Positions 8,873 to 17,249 of a DNA stretch of 36,051 nt are shown here, one piece after another. Source of the stretch: Oscillospiraceae bacterium (lineage in GTDB: Bacteria; Bacillota; Clostridia; Oscillospirales; Oscillospiraceae); assembly GCA_009785345.1 (NCBI GenBank), contig WQWL01000019.1, positions 1-36,051 of the forward strand. The letters are read 5' to 3'. Both the position numbers and the translations under genes were made by a program. How positions within the stretch are numbered: the stretch's first letter is position 1; the number at the start of each line of letters is the position of its first letter. The notes under the pieces were generated by a model. The model ran no database searches, was not told where the DNA came from, and worked only from the letters and a program-made list of their open reading frames with translations.

Positions 8873-8917
8873 GCAACCCCGAATGCTGCATTGTGCAAAG
8901 CATTCAGGGTTGCTTTT
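8873..8917 (+). terminator. Intrinsic terminator, copy 1
   Basis: GCAACCCCGAATGCT pairs with AGCATTCAGGGTTGC (one mismatch), and TTTT follows. It closes the cassette A transcript and the remnant behind it. Confidence 0.7.
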
Positions 8918-9098
8918 AATATTAATGGTTTAATCCTAAATTCCGTCTAAATTCCGCATGTAATTATCATATACAAGCGCTACTGTCCGTTCACCTGCCC
9001 CAAGATTGATATTACGAGCCAGCAATTATTACGTCCCACCCACCCGCATGTGAACAGATTCAAACACTAACGAGATGCCGATATAGTTTCATAAAGTT

Positions 9099-9142
9099 GC
9101 AATCCCGAATGCTTGTCACAGACAGCGTTCGGGGCTGCTTTT
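9099..9142 (+). terminator. Intrinsic terminator, copy 2
   Basis: GCAATCCCGAATGCT pairs with AGCGTTCGGGGCTGC through G-U and Watson-Crick pairs, followed by TTTT. It is a diverged copy of the hairpin at 8873, and the two are preceded by similar sequence. Confidence 0.65.
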
Positions 9143-9291
9143 GTAGATTCTCAAATAAAAGCTCTAAAAAAGAGGTAATAATTTTCAGATTGTATAAATT
9201 GAGAATGTATTGAATGCGCAAGCACTGTGCAAAAATAATTTCAAATTAGACTAGTATTACTGTAAACTCTGTATGTGGAGGATAGAACCAC

Positions 9292-9910
9292 ATGCAGAAT
9301 ATTTTTTTATCGAGTCAAAACCCTGAAGATTATTCAGAGGAAATTGGAATTGGCGAATATCCTGAAGCACCCAAAAAGTGTCCATATGGAGATTGTGGAA
9401 TAAATCTTGAAATGAAGAAGAATGGATACTACCTGAGGTTTTTAATTACAATATTATTCAGCGGCAGGATAAGGATACGACGTTACAAATGCCCGAAGTG
9501 CAAGAGAACATTATCAATGCTGCCGTCATTTTGCATATCGGGGCATTCATACGGAGTAGAGCTGGTAGTAAAACTATTGCAGGAAGTAGTAAAGAGTGGT
9601 TCCATAAACAAGACGGTGTCAGAATGGCGTAAACATTGTGGAGGGATATCACGTAAGCTTGTTACGAAGTATTTACTGCGATTACGAAACAATCGGAAGC
9701 TGATACAATATCGACCTTGGTCAATCGTTCAGGGACACTGAATGGACAAAAATCTTCCTGTGTGGAATAGTGGCCCCACTCTCCACAGAGTTCAACGCCC
9801 GTTTCCACAAAACAACAGGTACATGTTTTATGTCCTACCACAATAAGTTGCATTTGTCACAAACGGAAACATTAATCAACATAAATTCGCAAATATTTGA
9901 CAAAAAATAA
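9292..9910 (+). pseudogene. DUF6431-type zinc-finger gene, frameshifted
   Basis: The first frame (9292-9741, GGAGG upstream) gives 149 residues with CPYGDC near residue 30 and YKCPKCKRTL near residue 64, a paired-Cys zinc finger. A helix-turn-helix-like middle region follows. After roughly 9690-9720 the matching sequence continues in another frame, including RDTEWTKIFLCGIVAPL and FHKTTGTCFMSYHNKLH, and stops with TAA at 9908-9910. The restored protein of about 205 residues fits what I recall of DUF6431 proteins, which are common in Firmicutes and thought to be transposon-related. I saw no flanking inverted repeats. The break implies an inactive copy unless a programmed frameshift is used. Confidence 0.6.
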
Positions 9911-10096
9911 CACCTCAGTCATTGATATCACTCAAATATGTTTTTGTGTTTCCGAAAAGACGAAATAAATAAAAAATATTGCATTTACCACTTCATTGTG
10001 TTAATATTACCCCGTGTTTGCTCGTTATATGTGCAAAGTACAGCGACTCGTGTTCTGGGCAATTGTTCACAGCTGTGTGCGCAGACCTCAACGGCA

Positions 10097-10114
10097 ATTA
10101 CACATACGTGTAAT
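10097..10114. promoter_or_regulatory. Perfect inverted repeat, possible operator
   Basis: ATTACAC-atac-GTGTAAT is a 7-bp perfect dyad about 40 bases upstream of a TATAAT box. The size and symmetry suit a dimeric regulator. No T run follows, so it is not a terminator. Confidence 0.35.
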
Positions 10115-10132
10115 CAGTTCACAGAAGCGGAT

Positions 10133-10160
10133 AGCACATTGTAGATTATTTGAGTATAAT
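10133..10160 (+). promoter_or_regulatory. Possible promoter of cassette B
   Basis: A perfect TATAAT lies at 10155-10160. The best -35 at 16 bp is AGCACA (10133-10138), only three matches to consensus, so the promoter may need an activator. It is about 85 bases from the start codon. Confidence 0.4.
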
Positions 10161-10245
10161 AGGTACGAAGAAAAGTCTCGCACTCGCGTATTGCGGGGGT
10201 AGGATATTTCGTATGGAAGGCATATACTGAGGGAGGGGAAATGCA

Positions 10246-10563
10246 ATGTCAGGTTCTAGTTCTAATATCCAAAGCAACCAAGTGGGCGTTCAAATGCAAT
10301 GTGGCGCAATTGGTCTATCAACACACGGGGTCGAACAATCAGCTGCAACCTATGCTACGCAATCTGATACACATCAAGGCGAGCTTGATGGTGCGGCTCG
10401 GCTTACCGCGCGGGGGCTAAATCGTGCCGCGAGACAAGCCGCTGGAGCGGCATGTGAAACAGTACAAAATTTATGCATTTTTATGGAAAACGCAGCACAG
10501 ACGATGGTTTTGGCTGACCAAGTAGGAAGCGAAAATATCGGGCAGTTGGGGGGGGGAGACTGA
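10246..10563 (+). CDS. WXG-like small secretion partner, cassette B
   Basis: This 105-aa helical protein lacks a signal peptide. It matches the protein at 22106 along its length: Ser/Asn/Gln-rich start, a HQGELDGAARL helix, and AACETVQNLCIFMENAAQT against AACATTHNIGAFIRNAAQT. It also matches more weakly the protein at 1832. It likely pairs with the effector encoded next, as WXG100-like proteins do in T7SSb. ATG 10246 was chosen over ATG 10241 because the GGGAGGGG site is better spaced and the alternative reads a different frame. The stop TGA overlaps the next ATG by one base. The last codons lie in a run of nine G residues. Confidence 0.6.
   Translation: MSGSSSNIQSNQVGVQMQCGAIGLSTHGVEQSAATYATQSDTHQGELDGAARLTARGLNRAARQAAGAACETVQNLCIFMENAAQTMVLADQVGSENIGQLGGGD
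10548..10556 (+). repeat. G9 homopolymer at the junction of partner and effector genes
   Basis: Nine consecutive G residues sit in the last codons of the partner gene (LGGGD stop) and also serve as the ribosome site for the effector start at 10563. Slippage would change the partner's C-terminus and could break the TGATG coupling. Confidence 0.7.
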
Positions 10564-12851
10564 TGCCAAGTGGATATTCAGGTGCGCCCGCAAGGCGATA
10601 TTTTCGTTGTTGCGATGAGGCGATGGACGATGCGCACAATGCCTTTACGTCAGGGGCGGCAAACACTCCGGCCGTGCCAAGACCGCCACTCCGCCAGCTT
10701 CCATACACCGAAGCGGATGCTGGATTCCTCGCACGCATAACCGCAGGAATCGAAACTATTATAAACATCGTGGCATCCATTGATCCCTTCAACCGCGCCG
10801 CAAGAGAGCATGAACTGTTTGGTGACTATATTTCTGATAAATTGCAGTACATCTATAATCAAATTGACAATGTAGTGGACACAGACTTGCAATTACCACA
10901 AGCTGGTGCACAGGTAAAATTGGTTACGCAGAAGCTGCAATCACTTATCCCTGAACTAAAGGGTTTGCTTAGTCAAGCGGCGGGTGTCACTAACCGGCAG
11001 GCACGTTCGATGCTGGCCATCGCCGGCGGAGGTGACGGATGGGAAGTCCACCGCCCAACTGCGGATGCTTGTCGTACAGAAAATGAAACCTGTATGCGCG
11101 GTCAAGCACTCGACATGCGGGACTGGGTGCAGCAAGCGCACGACTACACAGCAGACCTCAGAGTGAGAATCGAGAGACTGCGCCCAGATTTAAGCGCGAC
11201 AATGTTAGAGTGGGAGGTTTGCTGGGATGGCTCAGTCTCGTCTCGCAGAGTCCCTGACCACGCAACCCGTAGCGCCGCCGCGACACAGATTGCAACCTTT
11301 GAATGCGAAATCCGCATCTACACTGCCGAGGCAAACCGTGTCGCAGCAGCCGCAAACACCCTCGACGCTGAAATTCGCTACGCCGGAAACATCTTCGACA
11401 CAGACTGCGACGAATGCGTCGCCTGCGACACCTACTTTGCTGGTGAGTTCGAACAACTTGCGGCGAACGTAATGCGACTTACTGAACAAATTCAGGCGGT
11501 ACGCGATTCATTTTGCCCGAATGTTGGGATTGTTAGTTTTGTGGCGTTTTCGGGCATTGCGCAAGGTCATCCAATGTTTGAGCTTAAAGCGGACGCGATG
11601 TTGGCGGTTGTTTCGAACGGCGGGATGCTGGATAATGCGGCGCTTGAGTGGATTATGAACATACCGATTGAAGATCGACTATGGCAACACCAAGCGGCTG
11701 TCACCGGTACACTTGCACAGTGGACATGTCCGGATCAGTGGACATGGTTTTTGCAGATGCTTACGGTGTCTGGAGAGTCTCTGCCTATGATTAATAGCGA
11801 TGCTATGGTGCCGGGATGGGATATAAATTTGGCGGAAATCGAGTGGCTGCAAGAAGGTCTGAATGTTGTTTTTGCCGGGATGGTTGCACAGACTTACGGG
11901 TTTTACCACCATGCAAATGAGGAACCGTTTTACTCGTTGATTCAGCAACGGGCGCAAGAGGGCGGATTGAGCTTTGATCAGGCTAGAAGACGAATTGTAC
12001 AAGAGTTGGAGTGGCAAACAGCGCAAGTTTTTCAGAACAATATGTTGTTGTCATCTTTTGCTTCACTGCAACCCACCAACGGAGACCCTGCTTTTGTCGG
12101 TTATCCTGATGGCGTATTCCGTCTTGTCGATGGGCAAATGGTGCTTAACGAGGGTCCATCCGGTCCGCAATTTTTCGTAGGACAGACGGACAATGGGTTC
12201 GTGATCAATTTTGCGCCGGCGCAAAATGTGATACAATCTATCGACCCAAGTATTCCTGTTACTCTTACCAAGCATCAAGCACATGTGAGTGACGGAGCGT
12301 GGGGTAGCCATGCGAACCATGCTCTTTCCGGAAATTTGCTGTTGGCGACACATGGATCGACTGCCATGCGAGCCGGGATTGATGCAATGCTTGGCAAAGG
12401 TGCAAGCACATTGGTTTCGAATGCTTTTAAGGGAATCGGCAAAAAAGTTATTCCTGGCTTTGGATGGGCCGTTGGAGCGTTCAGCTTGATTTCTAGTGGA
12501 GTTTCAGCAGGTCAGCGGCACGAGCAAAATGTGCGCCAAACAGAGAATTTAGTGGAAGCGATAGATACTGCTGGTTTTGTAGGAAGTTTCCAAATGTACG
12601 CAGTTGTGACGACACAAAATGGTCAGCATGTGGTGCATATGTTACCCGGTCATAACACACAGCAGCGCATCGACAGCTTCAATGCAAACCTTGACGCAAA
12701 GATAGCAGATGGGGTGATTGATAGGCGCACGAGAGAACCACTAAACCCTTACGAATTTGGCTTCCCTTTCCCCATAGAAACTTTAGAGCAGCTTATGAAT
12801 TACCAACCTTATATTCAAACCATGAATGAATATAATCGCATAGTGTCATAG
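10563..12851 (+). CDS. T7SS-type effector with unrecognised tip (762 aa)
   Basis: The start overlaps the preceding stop (TGATG). Residues 1-165 (YSGAPARRYFRCCDEAM, then TQVKLVTQ-type segments) match the head of the 22507 RHS effector. Residues 165-330 match its coil and end with the Cys-rich IFDTDCDECVACDTYF and FCPNVGI motifs. From residue 340 the proteins differ: there is no RHS core. Residues 340-600 are of unknown fold. Around 610-655 a Gly-rich amphipathic and hydrophobic stretch (GIGKKVIPGFGWAVGAF) could insert in membranes, and a polar 100-residue tail follows. A pore-forming or membrane-damaging tip is possible, but no family is recognised. Base composition is visibly richer in GC than in cassettes A and C. 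Confidence 0.65.
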   Translation: MPSGYSGAPARRYFRCCDEAMDDAHNAFTSGAANTPAVPRPPLRQLPYTEADAGFLARITAGIETIINIVASIDPFNRAAREHELFGDYISDKLQYIYNQIDNVVDTDLQLPQAGAQVKLVTQKLQSLIPELKGLLSQAAGVTNRQARSMLAIAGGGDGWEVHRPTADACRTENETCMRGQALDMRDWVQQAHDYTADLRVRIERLRPDLSATMLEWEVCWDGSVSSRRVPDHATRSAAATQIATFECEIRIYTAEANRVAAAANTLDAEIRYAGNIFDTDCDECVACDTYFAGEFEQLAANVMRLTEQIQAVRDSFCPNVGIVSFVAFSGIAQGHPMFELKADAMLAVVSNGGMLDNAALEWIMNIPIEDRLWQHQAAVTGTLAQWTCPDQWTWFLQMLTVSGESLPMINSDAMVPGWDINLAEIEWLQEGLNVVFAGMVAQTYGFYHHANEEPFYSLIQQRAQEGGLSFDQARRRIVQELEWQTAQVFQNNMLLSSFASLQPTNGDPAFVGYPDGVFRLVDGQMVLNEGPSGPQFFVGQTDNGFVINFAPAQNVIQSIDPSIPVTLTKHQAHVSDGAWGSHANHALSGNLLLATHGSTAMRAGIDAMLGKGASTLVSNAFKGIGKKVIPGFGWAVGAFSLISSGVSAGQRHEQNVRQTENLVEAIDTAGFVGSFQMYAVVTTQNGQHVVHMLPGHNTQQRIDSFNANLDAKIADGVIDRRTREPLNPYEFGFPFPIETLEQLMNYQPYIQTMNEYNRIVS

Positions 12852-12867
12852 GGGAGTGAACGATAGT

Positions 12868-13395
12868 ATGAATAAGAAAAAGCGGATCATATGGGGAGTT
12901 TGCTTAGCTGCCATAACCGCACTTATATTATTTTCCAGTATATCAAGTTGCATGGATAGGAGAGCGGAAATGGAACGTGAAATAGAGTTGCAAAGAGAGT
13001 GGGGATTGATGCAAAAAGGACAGTTTGGTGCAGCAATGGGGCTTGCACCGCGCACGGAAGAAGGAGTGGGGGGCGATGCGTTTGTATTTAGTAGAATTTT
13101 TGATGTAGACGTAGTTTTTGTCCGCACGCCGGAAGAGGCGGAGACCTTCCCGGACAATGTGTTGGTAGGTTTTCCCACAGAACAGACAGAAGCGTCATTG
13201 CGTGCGTTGAATTTCTGGGTTGAAGTTTGGATTGAGGAAAAGGGTCACGTTCTGCCGGAAGGGTTTGAGCTACCATTAACTATGGACGATTTAATTGATC
13301 GTCAGGATGCGATGAAAGAACTTTTTTTCAGTCTTGACGTTACACTCAGGAGAGATATTAGTGTAGGTCATCCAGCCCCAAACGATGAGGAATGA
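12868..13395 (+). CDS. Lipoprotein, candidate immunity protein of cassette B
   Basis: ATG 12868 is preferred over GTG 12856 because GGGGAG lies about 11 bases upstream and the signal peptide (MNKKKRIIWG...) begins there. The 175-aa product has a lipobox-like ISSC with Cys28 and should be exported and lipid-anchored. The mature part is acidic, about 145 residues, with no recognised family. It starts 16 bases after the 762-aa effector, the usual place for an immunity gene. The role is an inference from position and from the similar layout in the other cassettes. Confidence 0.55.
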   Translation: MNKKKRIIWGVCLAAITALILFSSISSCMDRRAEMEREIELQREWGLMQKGQFGAAMGLAPRTEEGVGGDAFVFSRIFDVDVVFVRTPEEAETFPDNVLVGFPTEQTEASLRALNFWVEVWIEEKGHVLPEGFELPLTMDDLIDRQDAMKELFFSLDVTLRRDISVGHPAPNDEE

Positions 13396-13520
13396 TGCGA
13401 ACCACTCTCAATGCCAAAATCCGCGGCTCCGGTAACATTTTCGACACAGACTGCGACGAGTGCGTTGCCTCGCAAACATATCTCTGGAGACTATATCATC
13501 GCATACCGCGCGTTGTGTGA
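13392..13520 (+). pseudogene. Effector coil-motif fragment 1
   Basis: ATG 13392 overlaps the lipoprotein stop and gives 42 codons. The part RTTLNAKIRGSGNIFDTDC, then DECVA, copies NTLDAEIRYAGNIFDTDC and DECVA of the 762-aa effector (about 11353-11425), after which similarity ends. It is a stranded piece of an effector targeting region, not a gene. Confidence 0.65.
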
Positions 13521-13920
13521 TGTTGCACCTGCCGACATGACACATGAAATTTGCCATTTTCTTACCCATGCCTATGATTACTGAGGCATTGACAGATGAG
13601 CAGGAAGACCATATCTTGACAGGTCTCACCCACATGGCAGACAGTATACAGTTTGCTTACCCGAGATATAAATCAGTTTGTAAACAGGATTGGAGCAATT
13701 GCCAATGGAATTTCTGCATAGGTAGTCTTCCAAGGCTGAAAATAATCTGGGCAATTTGCAATCACTTTGTAGCATCTTTAATACGATTCACAAATGGCAC
13801 TAATCGTAGCGAACAATATTATGTATTTTTTCAAAATCAGCCGGGGAGCGTAAGTTTTATCCTCGGCTTAATTACAACCTTTTTACAGTCTCAACAAGAT
13901 ATGTTTACACAAAATCCTTA
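13521..13920 (+). other. Gene debris between effector fragments
   Basis: No intact gene is supported. One frame ending at 13584 reads GDYIIAYRALCDVAP and THEICHFLTHAYDY. A different frame after 13565 continues with LTDEQEDHILTGLTHMADS. Together they suggest a small frameshifted gene of unknown kind. A 9-bp hairpin (AGCCGGGGA/TCCTCGGCT, about 13840-13870) lacks a T run. Confidence 0.3.
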
Positions 13921-14235
13921 ATGTCTGAAGTCTCCGTAGCAATGATTGATGGAATTAACCAGATGATGAGCAGAAGTGTTCGACCTGATGGTGCTGCGTC
14001 TGGTCTTGAAGAAAGCATGAGGCTTTCAGGAACTATTTTTGATACAGGCTGTAATGAATGTATTCGTTGTGATACATATTATGAGAGTCAATTTCAGGAA
14101 CTTGCAGAGGAAATGCAACGTCTTTCTGTGAAGTTACAAACAAATAGCTTTTGCCTGAATGTTGGGATTATAAATTGGGATGCACTGTTTGAGATTAAAT
14201 CGCGAATGGATTGCACACAGATGTTACCAGAGTGA
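13921..14235 (+). pseudogene. Effector coil-motif fragment 2
   Basis: This 104-codon frame contains LSGTIFDTGCNECIRCDTYY and then SFCLNVGIINWDALFEIKSR. It matches the end of the targeting regions of the 762-aa effector (IFDTDCDECVACDTYF, FCPNVGI) and of the 22507 RHS protein (FCPNAGIIDWSGLLDVKSQM). It stops just where the variable tip should begin. There is no good ribosome site. It looks like the stump of an effector whose tip was replaced by the NACHT gene that begins 20 bases later. Confidence 0.65.
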
Positions 14236-14254
14236 TACCGGAGGTATAAATTAA

Positions 14255-16996
14255 ATGAAAAGGGCTCTAAAAGACAATATTCTATTTCAGCCTGTCGAGG
14301 TAAAAAGCTATTCAAATCTCTTTAGAGAAGTAGGTAAGGCAATATTTCATGGTTTTAACAAGGATTATGACAAAGTTTTGTTTAGCCTTATGGATGCTGT
14401 TGCTGAACTAGGAGTGGATGAAACCGAAGATAGGCTTGCGTGGACACTTGTTAACCGTTCAGTCATGCAGGCAATATCGGCGTTATTTAACAATTGTCAG
14501 GGTGTTATTCAGTCCATTGATGAGGATGTATTCATTAAAAAAATGAAAAAATTTAGGTACGATAAAAAAGTTGAGATAAGTACTGACTTTTTTAATTATC
14601 CTAAAGAGAGCGGATTTGTAAAAGATATGCAAGAAATATTGCGTGAATGGCTTGAGACCGTAGGTGTTGACAAGTGCAACGTGCAATCTATTGTATACAG
14701 GTTTCCAAGTTTTTTCATTTATTCAATGAACACTGAATGGTCAAAGAATCCAGAGAAGTATAGAAGATTATGCAAGCAAACACCTTTTTCTGATTCAGTG
14801 GTGATGGATGAGGATTGGGAGAGGTATAGAGCATATTTAAAAATGCTAACTGAAGAAAATGTTTTCGAAGAAGCATTTAGCTTATCACAAATATATGTTC
14901 CTCTGTATGCGTACTACGAAATGGATGAGCAAAAAGAATGTTCACATAAAATTCCACATAATGATAACAAGGAAATAAAGAGATGCGTTATTGGTCTTGA
15001 GGATTATATTCTCAAATGGATGATATCAAGTGGTAAAGAAGCGAAGGATGATGCTATTCGCATCATTTGTGGTGGACCGGGTAGTGGCAAATCCTCTTTT
15101 GCCAAAATGTTTGCATCATCAGCTTCAGATAAATACGATGTTTTATTTATCCAGCTCCATAAGCTCGACTTAACGCGAGACATTAAAGAAGTAGTTGGAG
15201 ATTTTTTGACTTCAAGTCGCTTATTCAATGAAAACCCTATTGGAAAATCTGAACAACTGTTAATTATCTTTGATGGGTTAGATGAAATTTCACAGCAAGG
15301 AGTTGCAAGTTTAAATGCCGCTCGAGATTTTATCGCTCAAATTCAGCAATTGCTGCACAGTCATAATCACACAACGCTACAAATAAGAGTAATTGTTACC
15401 GGACGAGATTTATCTGTTCAGGAAATTCAAACGCACTTCAGGATAGAAGGGCAAATATTGCATGTATTACCTTTCTATGTTTCTAATGAGGAGCGTAAAC
15501 TAAATGAATATGTTAATTCAAACTTACTCAATGAAGATAGACGCAACCTTTGGTGGGGCAAATATGGGGAACTGACTGGTAAAGGATACGTGGAACTTCC
15601 AAATGAGTTGCAAAAAAAATCTTTGGATGAAGTGACTGCACAACCTTTGTTGAACTATTTGCTGGCGTTGAGCTATGATAGGGGTAACATTGAATTTACG
15701 AAAGAAACGAATCTAAATGATATATATTATGATTTAATTGATGCGGTATATGAACGTGGTTACCAATCGCCGCATAAAGGGATTAAGGGAAGGATTACTA
15801 AACCTGAATATGAGAAAATTTTAGAAGAAATTGCTGTTTCGGCGTGGCAAGGAGCTGGGCGTACGACCACGATAAAAGCGATAGAAAAAAGATGTGAAAA
15901 AAATAGTCTTGATGGCATATTGAGAAAGTTTCAAGAACAAGCAAGTGAAATTGGTGTTACCAATCTACTTATGGCTTTTTATTTCCGTGATGCCGGCGTG
16001 CCTGGTGCAGATAAAGCTTTTGAATTTACACACAAAAGTTTTGGTGAATACTTAGCAGCAAGGAAAATTGTCAAGCATGTTCAAAAAACACAAAAAATGT
16101 TAAAACGTCAAATTGAAGAATATGAAGGTTGGAGCTTTGGAAGAGCACTTGAAGAATGGATTGATCTATGTAGTAACGCTGCTATCGATTCATATATTTT
16201 TGAGTTCGTATGTAATGAAATAAAAAGGAACGACATTGACGAAGTTAAAGAATGGCAAAAAGCTCTTTGCGAACTAATTTCATATATGCTAAAAAAAGGT
16301 ATGCCCATGGAGAAAGCTGCAATACCAAGTTTTCTGGAAATGACCCGCCAATCGAGAAATGCGGAAGAGGCGTTACTTGTAGCGTTAAGTGCCTGCTCCT
16401 GGTTTACTAATGAAATTTCTGAAATTAAATGGGAAGAAAAAACATCAGCAGGAGAGTGGTTGGTTAAACTTTGTGGTCAGCGCAAAGCGGATTATGTTTT
16501 TGTGCTTTCATGTTTGAATCATCTAGACCTTTCAAATTGTGACCTCATTATATTGGATCTCTACAATGCAAATCTAGCATTTTCAATATTACAAGCAAGC
16601 GAGATGGCTTATACTAACTTAGTGGATGCAAATTTGGGGGGTGTTAATTTGAAAGGTGTTAACTTAAGGAATGCCAACTTAGAGGGTGCCAACTTAAAGG
16701 ATGCTAACTTGGAGGTTGGCTTTATAGTTGGTGCCAACTTAAAGGACGCTAACTTAGCGAATGCCAACTTAGTGGGAGCTGACTTACGAGGAGCGAACTT
16801 AAAGGATGCTAACTTTGAGTGTGCTAACTTAGCGAATGCCAACCTAGTGGGAGCCGACTTACGAGGAACGAAAACGAACTTAAAGGATACCAACTTAGAG
16901 GGTGCTAATTTTGAAGATGCTAGGTTTTCAAAATTTATTTCAAAAAGTAATCAAAACGAATATTGGCGTCGCAGCTCGAATATGGAATTTTTTTAG
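14255..16996 (+). CDS. NACHT-type STAND NTPase with C-terminal pentapeptide repeats (913 aa)
   Basis: GGAGG precedes the ATG at a good distance. Residues 1-260 form an N-terminal helical domain ending in a YVPLYAYYE segment, often seen just before bacterial NACHT domains. Walker A GGPGSGKSS is at 273-281 and Walker B LLIIFDGLDE at 335-344, the latter with the DGLDE form typical of NACHT. The FEFTHKSFGEYLAA motif near 590 is also characteristic of NACHT winged-helix regions. Residues ~755-895 are A(N/D)LxxAN pentapeptide repeats forming a right-handed beta helix, the probable sensor. Proteins of this design act in antiphage defence. There is no toxin-secretion feature. It sits alone between effector fragments and the 17078 promoter. 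Confidence 0.85.
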   Translation: MKRALKDNILFQPVEVKSYSNLFREVGKAIFHGFNKDYDKVLFSLMDAVAELGVDETEDRLAWTLVNRSVMQAISALFNNCQGVIQSIDEDVFIKKMKKFRYDKKVEISTDFFNYPKESGFVKDMQEILREWLETVGVDKCNVQSIVYRFPSFFIYSMNTEWSKNPEKYRRLCKQTPFSDSVVMDEDWERYRAYLKMLTEENVFEEAFSLSQIYVPLYAYYEMDEQKECSHKIPHNDNKEIKRCVIGLEDYILKWMISSGKEAKDDAIRIICGGPGSGKSSFAKMFASSASDKYDVLFIQLHKLDLTRDIKEVVGDFLTSSRLFNENPIGKSEQLLIIFDGLDEISQQGVASLNAARDFIAQIQQLLHSHNHTTLQIRVIVTGRDLSVQEIQTHFRIEGQILHVLPFYVSNEERKLNEYVNSNLLNEDRRNLWWGKYGELTGKGYVELPNELQKKSLDEVTAQPLLNYLLALSYDRGNIEFTKETNLNDIYYDLIDAVYERGYQSPHKGIKGRITKPEYEKILEEIAVSAWQGAGRTTTIKAIEKRCEKNSLDGILRKFQEQASEIGVTNLLMAFYFRDAGVPGADKAFEFTHKSFGEYLAARKIVKHVQKTQKMLKRQIEEYEGWSFGRALEEWIDLCSNAAIDSYIFEFVCNEIKRNDIDEVKEWQKALCELISYMLKKGMPMEKAAIPSFLEMTRQSRNAEEALLVALSACSWFTNEISEIKWEEKTSAGEWLVKLCGQRKADYVFVLSCLNHLDLSNCDLIILDLYNANLAFSILQASEMAYTNLVDANLGGVNLKGVNLRNANLEGANLKDANLEVGFIVGANLKDANLANANLVGADLRGANLKDANFECANLANANLVGADLRGTKTNLKDTNLEGANFEDARFSKFISKSNQNEYWRRSSNMEFF
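16605..16920 (+). repeat. DNA repeat coding for pentapeptide repeats
   Basis: A 15-base unit of the form GCTAACTTAAAGGAT recurs with variation about 20 times inside the NACHT gene. It encodes A-N-L-x-x. The near-identity of neighbouring units suggests recent expansion and possible length variation. Confidence 0.75.
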
Positions 16997-17077
16997 ATCT
17001 GCGCCTAGCAGAGCGTTGTTTGAATGGAGATACTAACTGGAACATTTAGGAAAACGCAATATGTTTGAAAAAAGTAA

Positions 17078-17106
17078 TTGAATACGAGCCTCAGATTTGT
17101 TATAAT
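17078..17106 (+). promoter_or_regulatory. Strong σA-type promoter
   Basis: TTGAAT at 17078-17083 and a perfect TATAAT at 17101-17106 are exactly 17 bases apart. The untranslated leader to ATG 17250 is about 135 bases. It should drive the EsaA-like and LPxTG genes as one transcript up to the terminator at 22039. Confidence 0.75.
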
Positions 17107-17249
17107 TTAAGTGTTTAGTCCAATTTTCAATAAATTCTGTATCGATGATAATGGCATTACTATGATTATGCGAAGTGCGTGTTGTGATTTTTCTTGGGTC
17201 AAATCGCGAGGCATCAGCAATTAACATTATAAAAATGGAGAATAAAGAT

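Larger units (their letters stand above)
8822..9142 (+). repeat. Two degenerate copies of a 3'-end/terminator module
   Basis: Bases from about 8823 (TTACGCCCCATCCGCCTGCA) to 8917 resemble those from about 9029 (TTACGTCCCACCCACCCGCA) to 9142. Both copies contain AGGTGAACA or ATGTGAACA, then CATAAAGTTGCAA and the hairpin. They appear to be the 3' tails of two related genes whose bodies have been lost. I find no gene between 8822 and 9291. Confidence 0.5.
9911..10245 (+). other. Intergenic region upstream of cassette B
   Basis: No gene is supported here. The 5' part is AT-rich; the 3' part holds a perfect inverted repeat (10097-10114), a TATAAT box (10155-10160) and the GGGAGGGG ribosome site of the next gene. 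This is probably the regulatory region of cassette B. Confidence 0.5.

Noticed and set aside
9938-10202. Two overlapping 60-70 codon frames upstream of cassette B
   Set aside because: They lack ribosome sites and overlap regulatory-looking sequence.
13537-13584. HEICH in a frame of the debris as a third zincin site
   Set aside because: The frame stops a few residues later and the third ligand spacing does not fit HExxHxxGxxD/H; probably chance.
13544-13921. 125-codon frame between the effector fragments
   Set aside because: It has no ribosome site and no coherent protein pattern. Only a short part may belong to a frameshifted relic, so it is described as debris.
16605-16920. Short regular DNA repeats that could suggest a CRISPR array
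   Set aside because: They are in frame, about 15 bases long, have no spacers and encode pentapeptide repeats.
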